DNA of 64,000 bases, from assembly GCF_001039005.1 (NCBI RefSeq), contig NZ_LDWR01000021.1, positions 62,001-126,000 of the forward strand. The letters are read 5' to 3'. Position numbers and translations under genes: made by a program. Position 1 is the first letter of the stretch, and each line of letters opens with the position of its first letter. The notes beneath the pieces are model-generated. The model did no database searches, was not told where the DNA came from, and saw nothing but the letters and a program-made list of their open reading frames with translations. Source of the stretch: Burkholderia cepacia (lineage in GTDB: Bacteria; Pseudomonadota; Gammaproteobacteria; Burkholderiales; Burkholderiaceae). Shown here in pieces: positions 37,358-44,465 of this stretch.

Positions 37358-38047
37358 ATGGCTTTGGCCGACGATTTAAAAAAATGGGTTGGTGAAACGT
37401 TCACTGGTAAGTGGGAAGTTCAAGAGACTACTAGCGTACCAAATCCTGAGGATTTGCGTCTCAACTCCAACCACGCGAAAGATCTTAAGGCCGCGACGGT
37501 CCTCTACGCGGACTTGGACGGGTCGACCGACATGGTGAACACCAAGAAATGGCAGTTCAGCGCACAGATCTACAAGACCTTTCTGAAATGCGCTTCCGAC
37601 ATCATCAGGGATGAAGGGGGAAACATTACGGCCTATGACGGGGACCGAGTGATGGCGGTCTTCACCGGGAACTCGAAGAATACCTCCGCAGCCCGATGTG
37701 CACTGAAAATCAACTCTGCCGTTCTAGACATCATCCAGCCGGCAATTGCGAAAAAGTGGCAGACGGATTTTGTACTGAGACACGTCGTGGGCATCGACAC
37801 AAGTCAACTGAGAACTGCGCGAATCGGTATACGCGGAGACAATGATCTCGTTTGGATTGGGCGGGCCGCGAACTACGCCGCCAAGCTCACAAATCTCGCC
37901 GGCAAGCCAACTCGCATCACCGCCGACGTCTACAACAAGTTGGCTGACAAGTTGAAGTACGCGAATGGCGTTGACATGTGGGCTCCAGAGCATTGGGACG
38001 ACATGGGAATCTGGACATACACATCGACGTGGAAATGGACCGTGTAA
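37358..38047 (+). CDS. pycC: Pycsar nucleotidyl cyclase (PycC-like, class III)
   Basis: A 229-residue single-domain class III cyclase. The two metal-binding Asp are in VLYADLDGSTDM (Asp52) and TAYDGDRVMAVF (Asp96); the Asn of the transition-state pair is in GRAANYAAKLTNL (Asn172, with Lys176 where Arg is usual). It would act as a homodimer making a cyclic pyrimidine nucleotide for the PycTIR encoded just upstream. Tyr50 stands next to the first metal strand; from memory, a Tyr here contacts uracil in the published Burkholderia cepacia uridylate cyclase, to which this protein may be very close. Low-GC codon use supports acquisition. Confidence 0.9.
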   Translation: MALADDLKKWVGETFTGKWEVQETTSVPNPEDLRLNSNHAKDLKAATVLYADLDGSTDMVNTKKWQFSAQIYKTFLKCASDIIRDEGGNITAYDGDRVMAVFTGNSKNTSAARCALKINSAVLDIIQPAIAKKWQTDFVLRHVVGIDTSQLRTARIGIRGDNDLVWIGRAANYAAKLTNLAGKPTRITADVYNKLADKLKYANGVDMWAPEHWDDMGIWTYTSTWKWTV

Positions 38048-38189
38048 CCGTGAATGTCGTCTACTGGCCGACCTGATGCCGCTTTTACAGACCCGGTAGC
38101 CTTTACGAGCGACGATCCGTCCGGCCAACCGTGTGGCCCCGAATACTAAGAGTCTAACAGCCCTTCCGCTGGCCGTCCGGACGAACGGG

Positions 38190-38813
38190 CTACCAGTAAT
38201 ATTCGCCGTCGTCGCGTTGACCTTCGATCCATGTGTCGCCGAGGTCTAGCTTGTAGTATGAATAGGCTGGTTCGCCTCGCTTGCCGTCGACTTCGAGAGC
38301 TGTTTGCCCCGATAACCACGCGTTCATTCCGGCGTTGTATGCGGCTGGTCCGATGTGGCATCGGTTGCCTGCTCCAGCGGCAATAATCCGTGCTGCGTAA
38401 TTGGTGGCCGGCCCGATACAAAACGGAATCGTGCCCAGCGCTTTCGTCGTGATAGTGGCGTTATCCAAAATACCATATTCGACGCCAATCTTTAGCGATG
38501 GAGGCGCCGGAATACTCGTGATGTAGTCGGTATCCGCTAGGTAACTGCACATGTTGTTGAGATCTTTCGCGATGCCTACGCAAGCCATGTAGGTACTATC
38601 GGCGTCGGGCAGAATTGCGAAGATTGCGTCGCCATTGACTCCGATCACGCTGCCACCTTCTCTCTCCACCACGGCAATCGGACCCGCCAAGATGTCTCTC
38701 ACGAACTGTGCGACGCCCACGCCAAGCTCGTTTTGCGCAACCAATGCTGTGAAGCTGTTGACGTCGACGATCATTGAGAACGCCGGGAAACGAGGAAGCG
38801 ATGGAATCTCCAT
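38190..38813 (-). CDS. Second single-domain class III nucleotidyl cyclase (PycC-like)
   Basis: A 207-residue cyclase. Metal-binding Asp17 is in FSMIVDVNSFTALV and Asp62 in VIGVNGDAIFAILP; the catalytic Asn/Arg pair is intact in GPATNYAARII (Asn138, Arg142). It is therefore predicted active as a homodimer. The residue before the first metal Asp motif is Val rather than Tyr, unlike the + strand PycC, so base choice may differ. It starts 40 bases after the second TIR effector and has no obvious ribosome binding site, suggesting dependence on upstream translation. Last gene of the five-gene operon, converging on the other cyclase gene. Confidence 0.8.
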   Translation of the reverse strand: MEIPSLPRFPAFSMIVDVNSFTALVAQNELGVGVAQFVRDILAGPIAVVEREGGSVIGVNGDAIFAILPDADSTYMACVGIAKDLNNMCSYLADTDYITSIPAPPSLKIGVEYGILDNATITTKALGTIPFCIGPATNYAARIIAAGAGNRCHIGPAAYNAGMNAWLSGQTALEVDGKRGEPAYSYYKLDLGDTWIEGQRDDGEYYW

Positions 38814-38853
38814 TTCGTGTCAGAGTGCTTCAAGTGCGCTTAAGGCCGAGTCA

Positions 38854-39780
38854 TTATAGTTCCCGGCAACCCAACTGATTAATCTTCGCTTCAATCTCGT
38901 AGATGGGAGCGGCCAGTACCTGAGTCGCAACTTCACCGGGCTTTTCGCTGAGCGGCGAGTACATGATAGGCGTCATACCTTTGAAGTCCGATGGCATCTT
39001 CAACTCTTCGTCCATCTTGGGAACCAGCAAGAGCGTGCGTTTGCGACCAAGCCGCGACATGAAGAAACCTAGCTCGAAAATGACGTTGTCTCGGGGGGCT
39101 GCTGTCTGCTGCTTCCTCGATCGAACTATGTCATCCGGGTGAGCAATGGCGACACCGAAGTCCGCTTGATTCACCTCGGTCTCGAGCGCCTCTAGGGGAT
39201 ATGCTCCAGGGGGGAAAATGTCATCGTCCGACCAGAGAACTGAGTCAGCTTCGGTGTATCTGAGTCCATGCCGAATCGCCTTGGCTACGGGTAGGCTCTC
39301 CTTGGAACTGATGAAAAACACTCGCGGCCTTTCGTTAGGCGAGCGGATAAGAGTGTTTCGCTGCAAAATGCGACTTGCTAGTTCAGCGGCGATGAGTTTA
39401 TACACCGTAGGGTGAACGGTCGCGACTTGATCGAGCGCGTCTGGCGAAACTTTCAGCGATACGGTCGGCTCAAGTGCCGTGACCGTTGCGCTTCGCAGGA
39501 TGGAAGGGTTGACCGTCGACATTTCTCCGACCGTAAGGTTGCGTTCCCGCGGGTACAGGAGCTTGCCCTTGACTGAGATGCCGACCTTTCCCATCAACAG
39601 GAAGTACATGTCTCGATCGCCCCCCCCCTCCTTGATGAGCACTTCACCAGCAGAGTGCTCTGTCAGTTGTCCAGCATCAGCCAGGGCCTCGGCAACTTGA
39701 CGGTCCCCTTGAATTATGGTCTGCGCAAGCATTGCCTGCACGAGCGTGGTGCGTTCCTTGAAGCGATCGATTAGATTCAT
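38854..39780 (-). CDS. Second PycTIR-like effector (cNMP-binding + TIR-like)
   Basis: A 308-residue paralogue of the + strand effector with the same architecture. Cyclic-nucleotide-binding domain ~30-148 (cassette LTVGEMSTVNPSILRSATV, Glu86, Arg96). TIR-like domain ~152-300 (PRVFFISSKESLPVAKAIRHGL, EALETEVNQADFGVAIAHPDDI, RDNVIFELGFFMSRLGRKRTLLL, candidate catalytic Glu236). The pocket residues between Glu and Arg differ from the first effector, so ligand choice may differ. It has a strong AAAGGAG site eight bases before the ATG. It sits between the JAB protease gene and a cyclase gene in one operon, which ties the conjugation genes to a Pycsar effector. Confidence 0.88.
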   Translation of the reverse strand: MNLIDRFKERTTLVQAMLAQTIIQGDRQVAEALADAGQLTEHSAGEVLIKEGGGDRDMYFLLMGKVGISVKGKLLYPRERNLTVGEMSTVNPSILRSATVTALEPTVSLKVSPDALDQVATVHPTVYKLIAAELASRILQRNTLIRSPNERPRVFFISSKESLPVAKAIRHGLRYTEADSVLWSDDDIFPPGAYPLEALETEVNQADFGVAIAHPDDIVRSRKQQTAAPRDNVIFELGFFMSRLGRKRTLLLVPKMDEELKMPSDFKGMTPIMYSPLSEKPGEVATQVLAAPIYEIEAKINQLGCREL

Positions 39781-39820
39781 TTTGTCTCCTTTACTTTGCG
39801 AAGTCGTGGATTAGGTATGC

Positions 39821-40387
39821 CTAACGTCGTGATGAAGAACGGCCACTTTCTGCACGCATAGCAAGTCTCTTGCGCAGCGATAACCGAGGAGAAGCGGTCA
39901 CCTCGGTGAGCGCGTCGTTTTGCCCAAACATGGTCAACGGCACGCGCATCGGTGCGAGGTCACGTGCGAAGGCATGTGCAGATGCTTCGAGCTTGCCGAT
40001 AGTCGATCGCTTGACAATCAGCAATACAAGGAAGTTGGCCACCTGATCCGGCGCCTCGAGCAACGAATGCATCGTGCGGACGTCCTTCGGACTTGGCAGC
40101 GCCGGAAAACTCGGGTGTGAGTGCCACTCACCGAGATAGTTGAATCTCTCGTATTGGTGCCCGGTCAGGTCATGGAATCGACGCATGAAGCGCTTATGGA
40201 GGCTGGCGTCTCGCGAGAACGCCGCGAAAGATCCCCCCTTACGCTGAACAGACAGGTCAACGATACGAAAGACGCGGTCGGCAACGCGCTCGGTTGCCAA
40301 CACGCCGCCAATTTCATCGGTTCGCGCGCGCCGAAGTTCCTGCAGTAGCTTGACGGCACATTCCGGCGCCAATTGAACTTCAATCAT
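39821..40387 (-). CDS. JAB/JAMM isopeptidase, Cap3-like
   Basis: A 188-residue metalloprotease with a complete JAMM signature: Glu25 in RTDEIGGVLA and H-x-H-x7-S-x2-D in YLGEWHSHPSFPALPSPKD (His89, His91, Ser99, Asp102). Such enzymes cut isopeptide bonds; in type II CBASS, Cap3 removes the cyclase from its conjugates. I chose the ATG at 40387 (GGGGTG six bases upstream; it overlaps the E2-E1 stop as ATGATTGA) over a GTG at 40396. The basic, Ser/Arg-rich C-terminus (~160-188) is probably flexible. Translational coupling to E2-E1 is clear. Confidence 0.9.
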   Translation of the reverse strand: MIEVQLAPECAVKLLQELRRARTDEIGGVLATERVADRVFRIVDLSVQRKGGSFAAFSRDASLHKRFMRRFHDLTGHQYERFNYLGEWHSHPSFPALPSPKDVRTMHSLLEAPDQVANFLVLLIVKRSTIGKLEASAHAFARDLAPMRVPLTMFGQNDALTEVTASPRLSLRKRLAMRAESGRSSSRR

Positions 40388-42119
40388 TGGCTTCACCCCG
40401 CGCTACCGCGTTAAATATTTCGAGCAGCGCTTTATTGCCCTCGGCACTCACTTCGGGGTCGACATCAACGGGGTCCGTCCAAAGACCAGAACCGAGGTCG
40501 ATCGGCCACGTATCGAAGGGCTGCTCGAAGATCCACTCCCTGCGTAGCCCGATCATGTAGGCCGAGCACTCGAACTCGGAGCTGTCGCCGGCGATGGCGG
40601 AATCGATGACCAGGCGAGCGAAATGTGCCGCGATGGCCGACACGTCTGCATCGTCAGCAACCATCGGCGGCCCATCCTCTGGCCGCGACGCATAATCCTT
40701 CTCTGGCTGCGGAGGCTCGGGGAAATCTGGCTGGGCGCACCACTGGTCGATCATCGCCCGCGCGTCGAACGGGTTTGGATCTAGCCCAGGGCGTGCGCGG
40801 GCGATCAAGCCACCGTAGCCGCCAGCAAAGACGCGTGCCCAGCACATCGTCTTCTGATTGAGCCTGGCTGCCGCCGCGGCGTAGTTGAAGACATCGTGGT
40901 TGCCCGTGGCCTCGACGATGACATCCGCATTGGCAATCTCCCGTACCAGCGCGTCGTCCTTGCTACCGGACTCCTGGCCGCCCAGCAGGAAGTTGTGCAC
41001 CTTTACGTCGACGCCTGCTGCCACGCGCGTCAGGCGCTCGCCGACGGCATGCGCCTTCGATTCACCCGCTTGTGTAGCATCAAGGTCGTTGCGAACAAGG
41101 TTCTCGAGCTTCAGGACGTCGGCGTCGATCAGAATGAACTTGCGCGCACCGCTACGCGCTAGGGACGTAGCTACCTTAGAGCCGAGGGAACCACACCCAA
41201 CGATGGCGAACGTCTTGTCGGCCAGGCCAGCGTTGCGGGTTGGGAGGCGGTTGCCCGAGTCAGGAAGAACTAGTGCGAACTCGAATGGCCTTCTGTCATC
41301 AGACCGAACGTAGAAAGCGCGCACCTCCGTCGGCATCACGAGCATGAGGCATCGATCTTTGTTGTCGGAGATGGATTCCGCGACGAACATGCTCCAGAAG
41401 ACACTACTGTTCGACCCGTCCTTGAGAAAGCTATCGATGGCTTTCAGGCGTGCATCGTCCGCAGCTACGGTGATTGCTAGCCCGTCCAGAGCGGCGTCCT
41501 CAACCAACGCCGTTGGCACCGTCGGATCTCCCCATTGCGTGCCGTTCAGCTCTGTAACATTGGTGAGCGTGACCATCACGCTCCGCGGGCCCCAGGACCG
41601 GTGTAATTTGATCGGTTGGGTTCCGGCAACGCTAGCTAGCTTGTCTTGGCCCGCAGCAGTCATATTCATCCGGCACCAGTTCCCGCGAATTTGCTGACCG
41701 TCCGTCACGTGGTGCGCCGACGGCAACGCCCATCCTGACGTGTGGGTAATGCCCAGGTCGGCGGCCATCAGTTTCAGCGCACTGCGCAGCATTACGGCGC
41801 CGCTCAGGTCCGGATGCCAATTGTCCGCGCGGTACTCAAGGCATAGATCGCCACTGACGAGGTACTGGTGAGAGCCCCAATCTTTGGTCTCCCCGATGGG
41901 GCGCACGACCGGCGGCGCGTTCGGGAAAATCAGTGGGTAAATCATGGTGACCGTGCGAACCTTGTCGGCGATCCGCAGATCCACGTCCACCTTCAAGGCA
42001 AGGTTGGAACCCGATACACCCCATCGAGCGTTCTCGACGCCGATCCCTTCGGCGACGAGCTCGTCGATCGCCGCCCGCTCGGTCAGGAGACGAGCCTGAT
42101 CGGTGATGAACCACCACAT
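40380..42119 (-). CDS. E2-E1 fusion ubiquitin-like conjugating enzyme, Cap2-like
   Basis: A 579-residue protein. Residues ~1-150 form an E2-like domain; the presumed catalytic Cys93 is in QYLVSGDLCLEYRADNWHPDLSG. After a linker (~150-295) comes a ThiF/E1 adenylation domain: nucleotide loop TFAIVGCGSLGSKVATSLARSG, then FILIDADVLKLENLVRNDL with the adenylation Arg343. Candidate E1 catalytic Cys are 426, 461 and 518. This E2-then-E1 order is that of Cap2 from type II CBASS, which attaches the C-terminus of the cyclase to targets and primes it. Its ATG overlaps the tandem cyclase stop by one base (TAATG), so the two are made together. Confidence 0.9.
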   Translation of the reverse strand: MWWFITDQARLLTERAAIDELVAEGIGVENARWGVSGSNLALKVDVDLRIADKVRTVTMIYPLIFPNAPPVVRPIGETKDWGSHQYLVSGDLCLEYRADNWHPDLSGAVMLRSALKLMAADLGITHTSGWALPSAHHVTDGQQIRGNWCRMNMTAAGQDKLASVAGTQPIKLHRSWGPRSVMVTLTNVTELNGTQWGDPTVPTALVEDAALDGLAITVAADDARLKAIDSFLKDGSNSSVFWSMFVAESISDNKDRCLMLVMPTEVRAFYVRSDDRRPFEFALVLPDSGNRLPTRNAGLADKTFAIVGCGSLGSKVATSLARSGARKFILIDADVLKLENLVRNDLDATQAGESKAHAVGERLTRVAAGVDVKVHNFLLGGQESGSKDDALVREIANADVIVEATGNHDVFNYAAAAARLNQKTMCWARVFAGGYGGLIARARPGLDPNPFDARAMIDQWCAQPDFPEPPQPEKDYASRPEDGPPMVADDADVSAIAAHFARLVIDSAIAGDSSEFECSAYMIGLRREWIFEQPFDTWPIDLGSGLWTDPVDVDPEVSAEGNKALLEIFNAVARGEAND

Positions 42120-43711
42120 TAGGCGAACCCCGCCGGAACCTTGTTGGGATTAGTGGGGCCTGCGGCCTGAGCTGGCAGCGTGAATACCGCAGCGGCCGAT
42201 GCTGGCGCGCGACCGAGCCGGCTCGGCTGGGCGGACGACAACGTGGCGGCAAGCGACGACGACGAAGCAGCCTTCTGGCTGGTGGTCTTGCCAGCGAGCG
42301 CGTCGGTCGCTTCGTCGTAGTCGAAATCCTCCCGGATCCGGCTGTCACCGAACAACGTGCGGAATGCTTCAGGCGCATACTTGTATGTAGCCGGGCCAAT
42401 CGCAGTTTCGTTGCCCTTGCAACGCCGCTGCTCATCTTCGGAGCGCAGTACCGCGCGGCTGATGCAGCAACGGATCCGCTCGCCCTTGTACCCGAGCCGG
42501 GTGATTGCCGTCGGACCGTGCTCCAGACCGATCTGGATGCCGAGATCGCCGGTGTCGATGCCTTCTTCCTCGAGGATGGTAATCGCCTCCTCGAAGCTGC
42601 TACGCATAGCGGCCGCGCACAGCATGGCGTTTTTGGCCGTCTCAGTGTCGTCGGTGGTCTGGGACGTCCCTTCGATTAGCACGCCATGAACGCAGTCGCC
42701 GATAAATCGGATCTTGCGGCCGGCGAAGTCGGCGTGGAGGACGGCGTCGAGTTCGGCTCGCAGCACATGCAGCGCCCGGACGACATCTTTGGCCGATTCG
42801 TCGTCATCGATCCTGTCCGACACGTAGGCCGTAAAGCCGTCGATGTCAGCGTAGATGGAAGTCGACTCCTGGCGTCGCGAATTCGCCGGGGTCAGTGTTT
42901 CCAAGTCGAGGTCGGCGAACGGCGGCGTGTGGCGCGTGAACTCAAACGAGCCGAGCGGCTGGTTGGCGAGGCCATCTTCCCAGTCCTCGACCACGTCATC
43001 AGCAGTGACTTCGAGATCCGCTTCATCCTCGGACTGCTCGATCTGTGCCTTGGTCAACGCCGCCTTGTCCTCATCCTTGACCGCGCTCCAGCCCACGACC
43101 TCACGCGCGGTGTTGGTCATGTAAATGCCGGGGTCGGCGCCACCGCCCGAGCGCTTGGCGGCCAGGTTGGCCGGCTCGCCCAAGAAGAGCGGCTCGCGGT
43201 TGCCGCGACGCCCATTGTTGACGGCTAGTGCCTTGCCTGAGTCGATTCCGGCCCTCACCTTGGCCGCCGGCAGCGGGTCCTCGCTGTTTTCTCCCGTGCG
43301 CGCGAGTACGTCGATGATCAGTTGCGCCGTCGCGACCGCTTTATGGATTCGGCCAGCCTCGTCGCCGTACGGCTTGGCAACGACGGCGTGAAGCCGCTGA
43401 TTGTGAAAGTCAACCTGGATCGCGTCGACGTCCTTCAAGATGTCGCGCACCGCCCGGTAGTGCCGGTCCAGGAAGCGCAGCGTGCGGCTGTGCGCCCGCA
43501 CACCCTCTGAGTCCGTGACCCCGAGCATCTCGTTAATGTTGAGAATGTCGACATACAGGTGTACGCCGTCGATGCGATAGGCGACACCGTTGCCGAGCCC
43601 GGTCAGATCCGTGTCGCGATGGTATTCCTTGATCTCGACCTTGCTGATCTGGTTGACCCAGCCGCGGATGCGTTCTTGGGCGCGATCTTTCTTCCAATTC
43701 CTGCTTGCCAT
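42119..43711 (-). CDS. Tandem class III nucleotidyl cyclase with flexible C-terminal tail
   Basis: A 530-residue protein with two class III cyclase domains. Domain 1 (~45-205) keeps the first metal Asp (Asp55 in HLYVDILN) and the transition-state Asn182 (GEPANLAAK), but the second metal Asp is replaced (Gln105). Domain 2 (~283-440) keeps both metal Asp (Asp289 in YADIDGFT, Asp339 in FIGDCV) but has Ser418 where Asn is needed. Together they could build one composite site, as in mammalian adenylyl cyclases. Residues ~472-530 are Ala/Ser/Pro-rich and end KVPAGFA. First gene of the operon with E2-E1, JAB, TIR effector and cyclase, so it takes the place of the CD-NTase in type II CBASS. The nucleotide product is unknown. 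Confidence 0.85.
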   Translation of the reverse strand: MASRNWKKDRAQERIRGWVNQISKVEIKEYHRDTDLTGLGNGVAYRIDGVHLYVDILNINEMLGVTDSEGVRAHSRTLRFLDRHYRAVRDILKDVDAIQVDFHNQRLHAVVAKPYGDEAGRIHKAVATAQLIIDVLARTGENSEDPLPAAKVRAGIDSGKALAVNNGRRGNREPLFLGEPANLAAKRSGGGADPGIYMTNTAREVVGWSAVKDEDKAALTKAQIEQSEDEADLEVTADDVVEDWEDGLANQPLGSFEFTRHTPPFADLDLETLTPANSRRQESTSIYADIDGFTAYVSDRIDDDESAKDVVRALHVLRAELDAVLHADFAGRKIRFIGDCVHGVLIEGTSQTTDDTETAKNAMLCAAAMRSSFEEAITILEEEGIDTGDLGIQIGLEHGPTAITRLGYKGERIRCCISRAVLRSEDEQRRCKGNETAIGPATYKYAPEAFRTLFGDSRIREDFDYDEATDALAGKTTSQKAASSSSLAATLSSAQPSRLGRAPASAAAVFTLPAQAAGPTNPNKVPAGFA

Positions 43712-44465
43712 ATGTTCTACCCCAATGAATTAGCTGCCTGGACTCAATCGCGGAGACCAGAACGCGGTGCTATAACATGCGAATACGAACAATCAACGAC
43801 CGTTGGGCCAGGATTCTTTTGTTGTTCAACCGGTCGAGAGATCGAATGCACAAGTCTGAAATTCGCTCGGCTCATCATGTGAGCCAGTAAAGACGGTGTG
43901 ATCGAGATAGCGAACGCGCCCGCAATCCTCAGCGAGGCAACTCATCACGTATTAATGCAATAAGAATGGTCTGTCCGTTCAATAGCTCGATGAGCGCCAT
44001 ATCCCCCGTTGCCCACGGGGAAAATGTAATCTCCGGCGCTGCCATGGGTGACCATCCTTAGGAAGCCTTTGAGGACCTGCGCCTCAAAAGAAGCGGCAAT
44101 TTTTACCCATCCCTCTCCCAGATCGAAAGATGCGACATCGACTAGATGTTGATGTGATATCCAATCTATCACAAGATCTAGTACAACACTATCGAACCCA
44201 TAGCCATCTTCGATTCTTGACCGATGTCAACGGCCGGCCACCGAAATGTGGCGTTTTTACCGAAATCGCTGTATCTGCAAGCCAAACGTTTGCGAAGGCG
44301 GTTTTACGCGGGACACCCTCGGATACACTCTTTCACAAAGGCATCAGCGCCAAATATCTCGCAGGCTCCTATTCGATTTACGGTTGCAAACGAGCACGCA
44401 CTGATGAAAAAAACGTTTTCGCCGTATTGAGCCAGCTTCAACACCGCAATATGAGGACGTATTTC
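43712..44465. other. 750-bp region between divergent island genes
   Basis: AT-rich, no recognisable gene. The frame of the 44466 gene stays open back to 44130, and a 75-codon - strand frame (43945-44172, GTG start) exists, but neither shows family features or a ribosome binding site. Likely holds promoters for both directions and possibly decayed sequence. Confidence 0.5.
43769..43796 (-). promoter_or_regulatory. Candidate promoter of the five-gene defence operon
   Basis: On the - strand TTGATT, 16 bases, then TATAGC, about 60 bases before the tandem cyclase start. A sigma-70-like guess only. Confidence 0.3.

Noticed and set aside
38190-43711. Calling the operon an ordinary type II CBASS
   Set aside because: No protein shows the CD-NTase nucleotidyltransferase GS...DxD pattern; the cyclases have class III features.
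43945-44172. 75-codon - strand frame in the island intergenic region
   Set aside because: GTG start without a ribosome binding site and no recognisable family; kept only as a note in the intergenic entry.
44130-44465. Upstream 112-codon extension of the possible TnsE-like gene
   Set aside because: No ribosome binding site at 44130 and no domain-like sequence; ATG 44466 has AGGA at normal spacing.
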